Notes: generated by a model not told the origin, from the letters alone. Shown: positions 44,885-54,782, counted from the stretch's first letter. The stretch: 64,000 nucleotides of DNA from Microbispora rosea (GCF_900156315.1 NZ_FTNI01000001.1:186001-250000), one strand, 5' to 3'. Numbers and translations: made by a program.

Positions 44885-45960
44885 GATGCGTTCTCCCTAG
44901 CTTCGGCTTCAGCGTCGCCGCGCTCCCAGAAGCTGGGACCGACGGGGACCTTGAAGTCGGACTTCGCGACGAGGTAGCCCTCCTCGTCGATTCCGATGGG
45001 GAGCTGCGGCAGCGGCCGGGCGGCGGGGCCGAAGACGACCCTCGCTCCGTCCGCCGCGTCGAAGGTCGACTGGTGGCACGGGCAGAGGATGTGGTGCGTC
45101 GTCTGCTCGTAGAGAGCCGCCGGGCAGCCCACGTGGGTGCAGATCTTGGAGTAGGCGACGATGCCGTCGTGCGTCCAGTTCAGGTTCGTGCCGGACTTGA
45201 GCTCCTCCGGCCGGAACTTGAGCAGGATCAGCGTCGCCTTGGCCAGCGCGTTCAGGTCCTCCTCGTAGCCCTCGGGGACCACGGAGAGAATGCCGCCGGG
45301 CGAGTTGAAGTCGGCCGCGCGGATCGGCTGGCCGGAGCCCTCGACCACGAGGCGGCGCGGCTTGCCGTCCTTGGTGGGCTCACCCCAGACGGTGTGCCTG
45401 AGCGCGGTCCCGGGGAGCGGGCCGAGGTCCTTCAGCAGCACCAGCGGGGCCAGGCCCAGCGGAGCGGCGGCCAGCAGCAGCGTGCGGCGCAGCAGCCGGT
45501 GCTTGACGAACCCGCTCTCGTCGGCGCCCTGGACGAAGGTCTCCTTGACGTACTCACGCGTGCCGTCGTCGGAGCGCATGTCGTGGCGCTCCTGGACGAG
45601 GTTGTACTTCGGCATGATCTGCCGTACCCAGACCGTGAGTCCCGCGGCCAGCGCGAGCAGGGCCAGGGCCAGGGTGCCGCCGAGCGCGAAGTTCGAGGCG
45701 GCCGTCTTGTCGATCGTGCCGACCTGGAAGATCACGTACGAGGCGATGAAGCCGGCCCCGGCCAGGAAGGTGACCAGGAACAGCAGCGCGACGAGGCGCT
45801 CGGCCTTGCGGGCCTTGACCGGGTCCTGCGGGATCACGCCCGGAACGCCCTCGGGGGCGTGGATCGGGTCGGTGTCGACGATCGGCGCGTCCGCGGGCGG
45901 AGTGCCGATGACGCGGGCGCGCACCCGGCCGCTCTCGGGGTACTCGTTCTGCTCTGTCAT
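44881..45960 (-). CDS. qcrA: Cytochrome bc1 complex Rieske iron-sulfur subunit
   Basis: 359 residues. Acidic N-terminus, three membrane helices (two near 55-115, one near 170-190) as in actinobacteria, and the Rieske domain with cluster boxes KICTHVGCPAAL and HILCPCHQSTFD followed by GPAARPLPQLPIGID. ATG 45960 was chosen for the start [11 protein letters not shown] and overlaps the qcrC stop. Confidence 0.96.
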   Translation of the reverse strand: MTEQNEYPESGRVRARVIGTPPADAPIVDTDPIHAPEGVPGVIPQDPVKARKAERLVALLFLVTFLAGAGFIASYVIFQVGTIDKTAASNFALGGTLALALLALAAGLTVWVRQIMPKYNLVQERHDMRSDDGTREYVKETFVQGADESGFVKHRLLRRTLLLAAAPLGLAPLVLLKDLGPLPGTALRHTVWGEPTKDGKPRRLVVEGSGQPIRAADFNSPGGILSVVPEGYEEDLNALAKATLILLKFRPEELKSGTNLNWTHDGIVAYSKICTHVGCPAALYEQTTHHILCPCHQSTFDAADGARVVFGPAARPLPQLPIGIDEEGYLVAKSDFKVPVGPSFWERGDAEAEARENAS

Positions 45961-46787
45961 GCCGCCCGTCGCTTCTTCGCTGTGATCCAGATGGAGGCCA
46001 GGATCAGGAGGCTGAGACCCACGACCCACGCTACAAGGCCCTCGGTGACGGGGCCGATGCGGCCCAGACCCGAACCGCCCGGGTCGACCTGCGACCGCAC
46101 GTGGGTGATGTACGCGATCATGTCGCGCTTCTGTTCCGGCGTGATCGTGGAGTCGTTGAACACCGGCATCGCCTGCGGGCCGGTGGCCATCGCCTCGTAG
46201 ATCTGCGTCGGCGTCGCCGGGTTCAGCGGCGGCGCGTACTTGCCGTAGGTCAGCGCGCCGCCGGCGCCCACGAAGTTGTGGCACTGGATGCAGTTGGCGC
46301 GGAAGAGCTCGCCGCCCTTGGCCGGGTCACCCTTGGCCGGGTCGACCTGCTCGGCGCTGGGCACCGTCGGGCCGCCGCCCAGCGACTGGACGTACGCCGC
46401 GAGCTGGTCGACGGCCTGGTCGGTCGCCCACTCCGCGCGCGGCTTGCGCGGAGCCTGGGGACCCGCGTCGGCGGCGGGCATGCGGCCACTGCTCACCTGG
46501 AAGTTCACAGCGGCGGCTCCGACGCCGATGAGCGTCGGAGCCTTCTTGGTGCCCTCGGCGTTCAAGCCGTGGCAGCTCGCGCAGTGCGCCACGAACAGGC
46601 TCTTGCCCTGCGCCACGTCGTCGGCCTTGCCGGACGCGATCGCGGCGTCCGCGGTGCTGCCGTTCGGCGCCGTGAGCGCGTAGCCGCCGCCGAGCAGGCC
46701 CAGCGCGAGCGCCACGACGGCGACTCGCGCGAGGGGATGGCGCCGTCGGGCGGTGATGGAGTTCACCGAAATCCCCGTTCCGATCAT
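45957..46787 (-). CDS. qcrC: Cytochrome bc1 complex dihaem cytochrome c subunit
   Basis: 276 residues. N-terminal membrane anchor ([19 protein letters not shown]), two haem c domains with CASCHG and CIQCHN, Met ligands in the GRMPAAD and AMPVFND loops, and a C-terminal helix ([19 protein letters not shown]). Carries electrons from QcrA to CtaC, making free cytochrome c unnecessary. ATGA overlaps with ctaE and qcrA. Confidence 0.96.
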   Translation of the reverse strand: MIGTGISVNSITARRRHPLARVAVVALALGLLGGGYALTAPNGSTADAAIASGKADDVAQGKSLFVAHCASCHGLNAEGTKKAPTLIGVGAAAVNFQVSSGRMPAADAGPQAPRKPRAEWATDQAVDQLAAYVQSLGGGPTVPSAEQVDPAKGDPAKGGELFRANCIQCHNFVGAGGALTYGKYAPPLNPATPTQIYEAMATGPQAMPVFNDSTITPEQKRDMIAYITHVRSQVDPGGSGLGRIGPVTEGLVAWVVGLSLLILASIWITAKKRRAA

Positions 46788-47401
46788 TTGATGATGTAGA
46801 TGGTCGCGAAAAGGCCGATCCAGACCACGTCGACGAAGTGCCAGTAGTAGGACACGACGATCGCGCTGGTCTGCTGCTCATACGTCAAGCGCTTCGCGGC
46901 GTACGTACGTCCCAGGATGAACAGGAACGCGATCAGACCACCCGTCACGTGCAAGCCATGGAAGCCCGTGGTCAGGTAGAACACCGAGTCGTACGGAGAG
47001 TGCGAGAGGATGTGACCCTCCTCCGCCAGGTGCCCGTACTCCCAGAGCTGTCCGCCCACGAAGAACGCACCCATCAAGAAGCTTACGACATACCAGAATC
47101 GCAGCTTCTTGACCTGGCCTTTCTCGACGGCCCACACGCCCAGCTGGCACGTGACGCTCGACAGAACCAGGACGGTCGTGTTGAAGGTCGCGAACGGGAC
47201 GTTGAGGTCCGCCTCGGGCCAGTGCGTGCCCTGCCCCAGGCTGACCGACCGGATGGTGAAGTACATCGCGAACAGCGCCGCGAAGAACATGAGCTCAGAG
47301 GACAACCACACGATGGTGCCGACCTGAACCAGGTTCGGCCGGCTGGACCCGTGCGGTCTCGTCGTCGTAGTAATTGCGGATGCTGTCGCCACGCCCAGCA
47401 T
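46784..47401 (-). CDS. ctaE: Cytochrome c oxidase subunit III
   Basis: 205 residues, five membrane helices: [101 protein letters not shown] 47401 is supported by GGGAG eight bases upstream and normal length. First gene of ctaE-qcrC-qcrA-qcrB. Confidence 0.95.
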   Translation of the reverse strand: MLGVATASAITTTTRPHGSSRPNLVQVGTIVWLSSELMFFAALFAMYFTIRSVSLGQGTHWPEADLNVPFATFNTTVLVLSSVTCQLGVWAVEKGQVKKLRFWYVVSFLMGAFFVGGQLWEYGHLAEEGHILSHSPYDSVFYLTTGFHGLHVTGGLIAFLFILGRTYAAKRLTYEQQTSAIVVSYYWHFVDVVWIGLFATIYIIK

Positions 47402-47563
47402 TATTGCGGCTCCCCAGGTCGGGTCGCCCCACGACCCCCCGCTAGGGTCCATCTGCGCCTACGAAACGGGCATGTCATGGCAATCGCCCCGGGGCTGCGA
47501 GCCCTGCAGCCGCGCCGGTAGCATCACGATGACCATACCCCGCGATTCGACAGTGAGCGTGAA

Positions 47564-47959
47564 ATGAGGGTTCTCGTCTACAGCGACGACGCAAGCACCC
47601 GGGAGAAGGTGCGGCTGGCCATCGGGCGGCGCCCCGCCGCGGACGTGCCCCTCGTCGAGATCGTCGAGTGCGCGACCCAGCCGGCCGTGATCAAGCACCT
47701 CGACTCCGGCGAAATCGACGTGGCCGTCCTCGACGGCGAGGCGCAGCCGGCCGGCGGGATGGGGGTCAGCAGGCAGGCCAAGGACGAGGTGCACAACTGC
47801 CCGCCGATCCTGCTGCTGATCGCCCGCAGGGACGACCGCTGGCTGGCCAACTGGTCCCGCGCCGACGCCGTCGTCGCGCAGCCCATCGACCCCGTCGTCC
47901 TCGCCGAGGCGGTGGCCGATCTCATGCGGCGCCGCCTCAGCCTCACCAGGGCGCACTGA
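47564..47959 (+). CDS. Receiver-like domain protein
   Basis: 131 residues. Resembles a stand-alone response-regulator receiver: [18 protein letters not shown] (acidic pair), [17 protein letters not shown] (candidate phospho-Asp), [12 protein letters not shown]. The conserved Lys before Pro in the last loop is replaced (VVAQPIDP has Gln), so signalling may be phosphate-independent. Divergent from ctaE, upstream of trpD. No output domain. Confidence 0.72.
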   Translation: MRVLVYSDDASTREKVRLAIGRRPAADVPLVEIVECATQPAVIKHLDSGEIDVAVLDGEAQPAGGMGVSRQAKDEVHNCPPILLLIARRDDRWLANWSRADAVVAQPIDPVVLAEAVADLMRRRLSLTRAH

Positions 47960-48110
47960 GCCGCGCGCACCGAGCCGCGCACCGGCCCGCGCGCCCTCAA
48001 CCGGGCGTACCGAGCCGGGCGCACTCAACGGGCGCACTGGACCGGGCGTACCGGACCGGGCGCACTCAAGCGGGCGCACGGAGCCCGGGCGGGCCGAGCC
48101 CCGGCGCATC
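47950..48110. repeat. Degenerate 14-15-base tandem repeats in the trpD leader
   Basis: Imperfect units of CCGGGCG(T/C)AC(C/T)GAG or CGGGCGCACTCAA repeat at least eight times between the receiver-like gene and trpD. This fills half of the 308-base gap; the rest (48110-48267) is G+C-rich with no recognisable gene or ribosome-binding site of note. Confidence 0.65.
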
Positions 48111-48267
48111 GTCGGGCGGGCCCGTAACCGGGAACGCCGGCGCCGGACGCACGTCGACGCCAGGCGCAGGCGCGCCCGGCCCACCGGTCCCGTGCCCCGG
48201 CCCGCCCGGCCGTACCGCACAGCCGACACGCCGACCCGACCCCACATCGAATCCCGCGGAGCCCACC

Positions 48268-49317
48268 ATGGACACGCGCACCACCTGGCCCTCCACGCTG
48301 AACGCCCTGCTGGCGGGCGAGAACCTGACGGCCGACGAGACGGCCTGGGTAATGGGGGAGATCATGTCGGGGTCGGCCACCCCGGCGCAGATCGCCGCCT
48401 TCGCCGTCGCCCTGCGGGCCAAGGGCGAGACCGTCGCCGAGGTGACGGGCCTCGTCCGCACCATGTTCGAGCGCGCGACCCCGCTCACGGTAGAGGGGCC
48501 GGTGGTCGACATCGTCGGCACCGGCGCCGACCGGGCGCACACCGTCAACATCTCGACCATGGCCGCGATCGTCGCGGCGGCGGCCGGGGCCCGGGTCGTC
48601 AAGCACGGCAACCGGGCCGCCTCCTCGCTGTGCGGCGCGGCCGACGTGCTCGAACACCTGGGCGTCGCCCTCGACCTGTCGCCGGAGACCACCGCCAGGG
48701 TCGCGGTGGAGGTCGGCATCGCCTTCTGCTTCGCGCCCGTCTACCACCCCGCGCTGCGCTTCACCGGCCCGCCGCGCAAGGAGATCGGCGTGCCCACGGT
48801 GTTCAACTTCGTCGGGCCGCTGGCCAACCCCGCGCGCCCCGCCGCCCAGGCAATCGGCGTGTTCGACGCGCGCATGCTGCCGGTCATGGCCGGGGTCTTC
48901 GCGGAACGCGGCGTGTCGGCGCTGGTCTTCCGGGGCGACGACGGCCTCGACGAGCTGTCCACCGCGGCCCCGTCGACGGTCTTCGTCGTCCGGGACGGCA
49001 CCGCGACCCAGACGACGATCGACCCGGCCGACCTCGGCATCCCCCGCTCCCAGCCGGGCGACCTGCGCGGCGGCGACGTCGAGTTCAACGCCGGGGCGGT
49101 GCGCGACCTGCTGCGCGGCGAGACGGGACCGGTGCGCGATGCGGTGCTGCTGAACGCGGCGGCCGGCCTGGTCGCCTACGACGGGCCGGGCGACGACCTG
49201 ATCGGCGACCTGCGCGCGGCGTACGCCCGCGCGGCCGAGGCGGTCGACTCGGGCCGGGCCGCGCAGACGCTGGAGCGCTGGGTCGAGATCAGCCGCGCGC
49301 TCGGCGGCAAGGCCTGA
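48268..49317 (+). CDS. trpD: Anthranilate phosphoribosyltransferase
   Basis: 349 residues. Second step of tryptophan synthesis. PRPP/anthranilate motifs: [41 protein letters not shown], and [24 protein letters not shown] 48268 starts [18 protein letters not shown]. Other trp genes are not adjacent; its place next to ctaE is the usual actinobacterial one. Confidence 0.96.
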   Translation: MDTRTTWPSTLNALLAGENLTADETAWVMGEIMSGSATPAQIAAFAVALRAKGETVAEVTGLVRTMFERATPLTVEGPVVDIVGTGADRAHTVNISTMAAIVAAAAGARVVKHGNRAASSLCGAADVLEHLGVALDLSPETTARVAVEVGIAFCFAPVYHPALRFTGPPRKEIGVPTVFNFVGPLANPARPAAQAIGVFDARMLPVMAGVFAERGVSALVFRGDDGLDELSTAAPSTVFVVRDGTATQTTIDPADLGIPRSQPGDLRGGDVEFNAGAVRDLLRGETGPVRDAVLLNAAAGLVAYDGPGDDLIGDLRAAYARAAEAVDSGRAAQTLERWVEISRALGGKA

Positions 49318-49325
49318 TCACGCTC

Positions 49326-49360
49326 CTGATCCGGATCTCCTCCACCGCGGGAGGGATCAG
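49326..49360 (+). terminator. Possible trpD terminator
   Basis: CTGATCC and GGATCAG form the outer stem and CTCC/GGAG an inner one, nine bases after the trpD stop. Confidence 0.4.
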
Positions 49361-49415
49361 CGGTCCGTCTTGATGGGGACGTGCCGGGTTCGGCCTGAGC
49401 CGTACCGTTCCCGCC

Positions 49416-50219
49416 ATGATGCGCCTGTCCGCCCTTCGCGTCATCCACTGCTGGGCCGCGTCGGCCCGGGGTGGGATGGCCTCACTCGCCGCCGGTCTCC
49501 GTGGTGCGCCCTCCGCCGGTCGTCGCCCCGGCGCGGTCTCCCCCGGAGGAGACCGCGCTAGGGGCGGCCGGCGGGTCGGGGCGGAGGGCGGGGACGGCGC
49601 GCGGCCTGGAAGGCCCGCTCACCTCGCGGCCGAGGACGACGTCGTCAGGGAACGCCTGCGGATCGCCTCGGAACTGCACGACCTGGTGGCCCACGACCTC
49701 AGCGTGATGACGCTGGGCGTGGGAGCGGGCCGGGTGATCATGGACCAGGACCCGGAACGGGCGCGGCGGACCTTCCGCGAGGCCGAGGAGTCGGGCCGGC
49801 GCGTCCTGTCCGACCTGCGCCGGATGATGGGCCTGCTGCGCGTGGAAGGGCAGCGCCACGGCCCCCAACCGGGCCTGGGAGAGCTGCCCGGGCTGATCGA
49901 CGACTTCCGGGCGAGCGGGCTCGCCGTCCGGCTCACCGAGGTCGGCGCCCGGGGGAGCGGCCCCACGCTGGAGCTGTCGGCCTACCGCATCGTGGAGGAG
50001 GCACTGGGCAACGCCCTGTGGTACGGCATGGCCCGCTCGGCGACGGTCACGCTGCGGTGGCTGCCGGCCCTCCTCGAGGTCGTCGTCCACGACGACGGGC
50101 TGCCCCGCGACCGGCTCGTCGGCACCTGGGAACGCGCGGCGCTGTTCGGCGGCTCGGTCGCCGCGCACCGGCTTCCCGGCGGGTTCGAGGTCCGCGTCCG
50201 GCTGCTCCGCCCGGCCTGA
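49416..50219 (+). CDS. Orphan HisKA_3 histidine-kinase remnant
   Basis: 267 residues. The DHp helix is intact (RLRIASELHDLVAHDLSV with His) and followed by RVIMDQDPERARRTFREAEE and SDLRRMMGLLR, but the first about 75 residues are low-complexity Gly/Arg/Ala without the usual membrane helices. The ATPase part is reduced: N box reads EEALGNALWYGMA and the G boxes collapse to HDDGLPRDRLVGTWERAALFGG. No response regulator is adjacent. It may be decaying; the true start is uncertain. Confidence 0.6.
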   Translation: MMRLSALRVIHCWAASARGGMASLAAGLRGAPSAGRRPGAVSPGGDRARGGRRVGAEGGDGARPGRPAHLAAEDDVVRERLRIASELHDLVAHDLSVMTLGVGAGRVIMDQDPERARRTFREAEESGRRVLSDLRRMMGLLRVEGQRHGPQPGLGELPGLIDDFRASGLAVRLTEVGARGSGPTLELSAYRIVEEALGNALWYGMARSATVTLRWLPALLEVVVHDDGLPRDRLVGTWERAALFGGSVAAHRLPGGFEVRVRLLRPA

Positions 50220-50341
50220 CCCGCCGCGCCGCCCAGCCTTGCTCCGTGCCGCTTGAGCCCGCCCGGCGTGCTCGGCGCCGCTTCAGCCCGCCGAGCCTGC
50301 TGCGCGCCGCCCCGGGCGACCATGGCGCGTGGCCGGCGGGA

Positions 50342-50629
50342 TCAGTCCGCGTCGGCGAGGCCGATGGAGAAGGCCGCCTCCAGGTCGTGGCGGGAGTAGG
50401 TGCGGAAGGCGATGTGCGTCTCGGTGTGACGCACCCCGGGCACCTTGTTGACACGGCCGGGCACCACCTCTGCCACCGCCTCGTAGCGGCCGACCCTGAC
50501 CATGGCCAGCAGGTCGAACTCGCCGGTGATCGAGTACACCTCGCTGACGCCCTCGATCTCGGCGATGGCCTCGGCGACCTCGGGGATCCTGTCGACGTCC
50601 GCCTTGATGTGGACGATCGCGGTGACCAT
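50342..50629 (-). CDS. Stand-alone Lrp/AsnC ligand-binding (RAM) domain protein
   Basis: 95 residues: MVTAIVHIKADVDRIPEVAEAIAEIEGVSEVYSITGEFDLLAMVRV, the effector domain of Lrp regulators without the HTH. Such small proteins are thought to bind amino acids or modulate full-length Lrp proteins. ATG 50629 has AGGAG upstream. Conserved near trpD/ctaE in actinomycetes. Confidence 0.9.
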   Translation of the reverse strand: MVTAIVHIKADVDRIPEVAEAIAEIEGVSEVYSITGEFDLLAMVRVGRYEAVAEVVPGRVNKVPGVRHTETHIAFRTYSRHDLEAAFSIGLADAD

Positions 50630-50723
50630 GGGCGTCTCTCCTGCTGTCTCGCGGCTCGGGTCTGTCGACCCCGACATTAGTGCCACCCCCGCGGCCTCAC
50701 CTCCGCGGCCTCACCCCGCGGGC

Positions 50724-52457
50724 TCACCGCAGGGGCCGTCCCTCCCGGCGGTCGCCGCGCTGGTGCCGGTAGGCGCGCTCGATGCGCTCGACCAGCCGCC
50801 CCGCGCCGTACGCGGGAAGGCTCCAGGTGCCGTCGACCTGGACGAGACGCACGCCGGGGGAGTCGAGCCAGCGCAGCACGCACTCGGTCTCCTCGGCGCT
50901 GGCGGCCGGGGTCGGGCCGGGGCCGGGGACGACGGTCTCCGCCGTGGCGACCAGCGCGTCCACGTACGGCGTGGGGTGGGCGCCCCGGGGCATCACGCCG
51001 GCCGCGGCGAGCCTGCCGTGCCGGATGACGTGGATGTCCCAGCCGCCGTCGAAGGCGGGGCTGGCCGCGACCATCTGCGGGATGCCGGTCAGGGAGCGCA
51101 GGCGCTGCATGCGCGCGGCGGTCCTGACGTATGCCGCGAGCCGGTCCCGGTCGACGGCCGCCTCCTCGTATCGCTGCTCGGCCGACAGACGGCTCATGCG
51201 CGCCTCCATCGCCGAGAACACCGCCTCCGCGTCGAGCTCCATCGCGTGCCGGGCGCGGCGGGCGTGGCGGGCGTAGCTCTCCTCGCTCTCGCGGCCCTCG
51301 CAGGGCGCGCCGCAGCGGCCCATCTCGGCGAGCGCGCACGCGGGGCGCCGCACGCGGGCCGACAGCCGTTCGGTGCACTGCCGCAGCGGCAGCGCCTCGT
51401 GCATGGCGGTCCGCGCGTCGTCGGCGGTGCGGCTGCTGCCGAACGGGCCGAGATAGGCCGCGCCGTCGTCCTTCACCTCGCGCACGACGCTGAGCCGTGG
51501 GAACGCCTCGTCGGTCAGCTTGAGCCAGACCGCCCGCTCCGGGAAGCGGGACCGCCTGTTGTAGCGGGGCTTGGTGGCTCCGATCATCCGCAGCTCGCGG
51601 ATCTCCGCCTCCAGCGCGGTGGCGCAGACGATCGTCCTGACCCGCTCGGCGATGCCGACCATCTCGCGGATGCGGGAGCGCGTCTCGCTCGCGGTGAAGT
51701 AGCTGCGCACGCGGTTGCGCAGGTTGGAGCTCTTGCCGATGTAGAGCGCCTCACCCTTGACGTCCTCGAAGATGTAGACGCCGGGCGCGCCGGGCACCCC
51801 CTCGGCGAGGTGGCGCTTGCGCTGCTGCTCCGGGGTGGGGGCGCGCACGAAGCCGCGCAGGTCTTCCAGCGTGTGCACGCCGAGCGACCCGACCCGCGCG
51901 ATGAGGCCGTGCAGCACGTCGACCGTGGCCTTCGCGTCGGCCAGCGCCCGGTGGCAGGGCTCGGTGGAGCTGCGGAAGACCCGCGCGAGGGTGGCCAGCT
52001 TGCAGTTGGGGGTCTCGTCGCGGGTGAGCACGCGGCGCGCGAGGTCGGCCGTGTCCACCACGGGGTTGGCCGGGGGCGGGTAGCCGTTGACCTGGCACGC
52101 CGCCTTCAGGAACGACATGTCGAACGGAGCGTTGTGCGCCACCAGCGCGGCGCCGGCGACGAACTCCAGAAAGCTCGGCAGCACCTCGGAGAACTTCGGC
52201 GCGGCCACGACCATCGCGTCGGTGATGCCGGTCAGCACGGAGATGAACGGCGGGATCGGGCCGCCGGGGTCGACCAGTGTGGCGAACTCGCCGATCACCT
52301 CGCCGCCGCGCACCTTCACCGCGCCGATCTCCGTGATGGCGTGCTCCGCGGCCGACCCGCCGGTGGTCTCCAGGTCGAAGACGACGAACGTCACCTCCCG
52401 CAGGGGAGTGCCGAGCTCGTCCAGCGTGCCCTGTACCGCATCCACGCCCATGACCAT
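50724..52457 (-). CDS. DEDD exonuclease fused to UvrC-like GIY-YIG nuclease
   Basis: About 577 residues. N-terminal DnaQ-type 3'-5' exonuclease (about 15-180): VVFDLETTGG, LVAHNAPFDMSFL, HRALADAKATVDV. Then a GIY-YIG domain: GVYIFEDVKGEALYIGKSSNLRNRVRSYF and ECT-like EIRELRMIGATKPRYNRR, and a UvrB/UvrC motif-like segment (SAEQRYEEAAVDRDRL). The UvrC RNase H end is missing. Probably acts in DNA repair; M. tuberculosis Rv2191 occupies the same position. Start codon is uncertain (ATG 52457, TTG 52475). Confidence 0.92.
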   Translation of the reverse strand: MVMGVDAVQGTLDELGTPLREVTFVVFDLETTGGSAAEHAITEIGAVKVRGGEVIGEFATLVDPGGPIPPFISVLTGITDAMVVAAPKFSEVLPSFLEFVAGAALVAHNAPFDMSFLKAACQVNGYPPPANPVVDTADLARRVLTRDETPNCKLATLARVFRSSTEPCHRALADAKATVDVLHGLIARVGSLGVHTLEDLRGFVRAPTPEQQRKRHLAEGVPGAPGVYIFEDVKGEALYIGKSSNLRNRVRSYFTASETRSRIREMVGIAERVRTIVCATALEAEIRELRMIGATKPRYNRRSRFPERAVWLKLTDEAFPRLSVVREVKDDGAAYLGPFGSSRTADDARTAMHEALPLRQCTERLSARVRRPACALAEMGRCGAPCEGRESEESYARHARRARHAMELDAEAVFSAMEARMSRLSAEQRYEEAAVDRDRLAAYVRTAARMQRLRSLTGIPQMVAASPAFDGGWDIHVIRHGRLAAAGVMPRGAHPTPYVDALVATAETVVPGPGPTPAASAEETECVLRWLDSPGVRLVQVDGTWSLPAYGAGRLVERIERAYRHQRGDRREGRPLR

Positions 52458-52511
52458 AGAAGTCCCGACCGACAATTGCCGCCCCCGCCCCAGGCGAAGG
52501 CAAAGCGACGG

Positions 52512-53129
52512 TCAGGCGGGCGGCCGCGCGCCGGCCGCTCCTGCGTGCCATTCGCGGGCCAGCATCGCGTAGATCAGCTCGTCGCTCCACGCGCCGGCGA
52601 AGAACTCGTTCTCCACCAGGTGGGCCTCCTTGCGCATGCCGAGCCGCTCCATGAGGCGGGCGGAGGCGGTGTTGCGCGCGTCGCAGTTGCCGTGCACGCG
52701 ATGCAGCCCGAGACCCTCGAATGCGATGCGGAGGACCTCGCGGGCCGCCTCGGTGGCCAGCCCGCGGCCCTGGTACGCCGGGTTGAAGACGAAGCCGATC
52801 TCGCCCTGGCGGTGCTCCCGGCTGCGCAGGAACAACGTGAGGTCCCCGATCACGGGCCCGCCGCCGGCCGACTCGGCGGCCACGCACAGCATGTCGCCGC
52901 CCTCTCCGAGCGACGCGCAGGCGATCTTCCGGTCGAGCGCGGCCTTCGTCTCCTCCCGCGTGCGGGCGTCCCAGTAGAGGTATCTGGCGACCTCGGGCAG
53001 GGAGTGGAAGGCGTGCAGGTCGTCGAGGTCGGTCTCGGTGAAGGGGCGCAGGACCAGCCGGGGGGTCGTGATCGGATAGGGCGGCGTGAACACGCCGCCA
53101 AGCGTACGGGCGGGGACCGGGCGCCCCAT
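52512..53129 (-). CDS. GNAT N-acetyltransferase
   Basis: 205 residues from ATG 53129 (GTG 53093 possible). RimJ/RimL-type: PITTPRLVLRPFTETDLDDL, acetyl-CoA loop GFVFNPAYQGRGLATEAAREV, and HGNCDARNTASARLMERLGM with LVENEFFAGAWSDELIYAML. Could modify a protein N-terminus or small amine; target unknown. Upstream of the nuclease on the same strand. Confidence 0.88.
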   Translation of the reverse strand: MGRPVPARTLGGVFTPPYPITTPRLVLRPFTETDLDDLHAFHSLPEVARYLYWDARTREETKAALDRKIACASLGEGGDMLCVAAESAGGGPVIGDLTLFLRSREHRQGEIGFVFNPAYQGRGLATEAAREVLRIAFEGLGLHRVHGNCDARNTASARLMERLGMRKEAHLVENEFFAGAWSDELIYAMLAREWHAGAAGARPPA

Positions 53130-53417
53130 CGAGGGGTTGTGCCGCGCCCGGGCCTCCGGTGCGGGACGCCGTGACAGATCATGAACGCGACATGGACACG
53201 GTGCGACGGCCGTACCCTTGAAAGAAGACAGGAACAAGGGAGTGTCTCGCAGATCTTGCCGTGTGATGGCGGTCCGGTGGGCGCGCCGTGAGGCCCACGC
53301 CTCGCGGACGGCGGGCATCGGGACGTTCTCGCACTCGGGGGCGACAGCACCGCGAGGCGCCGCCGGGGCGACCGCAGTGGGCAGCAGATCCGTAGGACAC
53401 GGCCGAGGAGCGACGAG

Positions 53418-54734
53418 ATGAGTTCAGCCGGAGAAGGCCTGTCTCGTCCGTTGCCCGAGCAGGTGCGTTTACAGGTGGTGGAGGTCGCGGCGCAGGTGCT
53501 GGGCTCGATGCCCGCCGCGGCCGTGCCGCCGCCGTTGCGCAACATCGCCAAGTTCGACCCGCGCAAGCGCGCCCGTCTGGGCAGCGCGCCGATCGCGGCC
53601 CAGCTGGAGAACGACAAGGAGTTCCGCGAGCGGGTGGCCGAGGCGGTGGAGGTCGCCTGGCCCGAGCTGGTGGGGAGCCTGGCCGAGGGCACGGTGCCCC
53701 CCGCGGCCGAGCCGGTGCTGGTCGCGGCGGCGGCGTACCTGACCCGCCCGCCCGGCTGGCCGGACCTGGTCGAGCAGGCGCGGACCGACCTGGAGCAGGC
53801 CGCCGCCGCGGGCACCCAGCGGGAGCAGGCGGAGACGCGGCTGCGCGAGCAGCTCGCGGCGCAGCGTGCCTCCGCCAAGGAGGAGATCGACCGGGCACGC
53901 GAGCAGCTCAAGGCGGCCCGCGCGGAGAACTCCGACCTGCGGCGCAAGCTGCACGACGCCCGCGAGCGGGTCAGGGCCGCCGAGGCCAGGGCGGCCGAGC
54001 TGGAGGCCGAGACGGCCGAGGCGCGGACCAGGGCCGCGAGCGCCAACGGCGCGGCCGAGACCGAGGTGCGCCGGCTCAGGGAGCGCCTGGCGGACGCCGA
54101 GCGCCAGCTGGAGGCCAGCCGCAGGGCCGCCCGCGAGGGCCGCAGCGTCGAGGACGCCCGGGTGCGGGTGCTGCTGGACGCGCTCCAGGACGCCGCCTCC
54201 GGGCTGCGCAAGGAGCTCGGGCTGCCCACGACGATCACCAGGCCGGCCGACCACGTGAACGCGGTGCAGCCCGGCGAGCCGGGCGTGACGGCCGTTCCCG
54301 CGCGGGCGCTGGCCAACGACGACCCGCAGCTCCTCGACCAGCTCCTGGCCATCCCTCATCTGCATCTGATCGTCGACGGCTACAACGTGACCAAGACCGG
54401 CTACCCGTCGCTGACCCTCGCCGACCAGCGGGCCCGGCTGCTGACCGGGCTCGGCGGGCTCGCCGTGCAGACGCGGGCGGAGGTGACCTGCGTGTTCGAC
54501 GGCGCCGAGCTGAACGGGCCCGTCCAGGTCTCCGCGCCGCGTGGGGTGAGGGTGAGGTTCAGCGCGCCCGGGGAGATCGCCGACGACCTCATCCGCGCAC
54601 TGGTGCGGGCGGAGCCGCCCGGGCGGGCCATCGCCGTGGTCTCCTCCGACAGGGAGGTGGCCGAGTCGGTGCGCCGCATGGGCGCCCGGCCGGTGCCCTC
54701 GCTCCTGCTGCTGCGCCGTCTCGGCCGCGGCTGA
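53418..54734 (+). CDS. NYN-domain RNase-like protein with coiled coil
   Basis: 438 residues. N-terminal helical part (about 10-115), long coiled coil (about 120-255) rich in Glu, Arg and Ala, then a C-terminal NYN (YacP-like PIN-fold) domain with conserved acidic residues: LHLIVDGYNVTKTGYPS, VTCVFDGAELNG, DDLIRALVRAEPPG and AVVSSDREVAESVR. Such proteins are predicted RNases in RNA processing. ATG with GAGGAGCGACG upstream. The 288-base gap before it shows no gene. Confidence 0.88.
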   Translation: MSSAGEGLSRPLPEQVRLQVVEVAAQVLGSMPAAAVPPPLRNIAKFDPRKRARLGSAPIAAQLENDKEFRERVAEAVEVAWPELVGSLAEGTVPPAAEPVLVAAAAYLTRPPGWPDLVEQARTDLEQAAAAGTQREQAETRLREQLAAQRASAKEEIDRAREQLKAARAENSDLRRKLHDARERVRAAEARAAELEAETAEARTRAASANGAAETEVRRLRERLADAERQLEASRRAAREGRSVEDARVRVLLDALQDAASGLRKELGLPTTITRPADHVNAVQPGEPGVTAVPARALANDDPQLLDQLLAIPHLHLIVDGYNVTKTGYPSLTLADQRARLLTGLGGLAVQTRAEVTCVFDGAELNGPVQVSAPRGVRVRFSAPGEIADDLIRALVRAEPPGRAIAVVSSDREVAESVRRMGARPVPSLLLLRRLGRG

Positions 54735-54761
54735 GCCGCCGCGCGCGCAGCCCGCGACAGC

Positions 54762-54782
54762 GTCGTCACCAACGGTGATGAC
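54762..54782 (+). terminator. Hairpin after the NYN gene
   Basis: GTCGTCACC and GGTGATGAC pair around AAC (one G-U), 28 bases after the stop. No T tract. Confidence 0.4.

Noticed and set aside
47950..48110. CRISPR array in the trpD leader
   Set aside because: Units are only 14-15 bases, degenerate, without spacers, and no cas genes are near.
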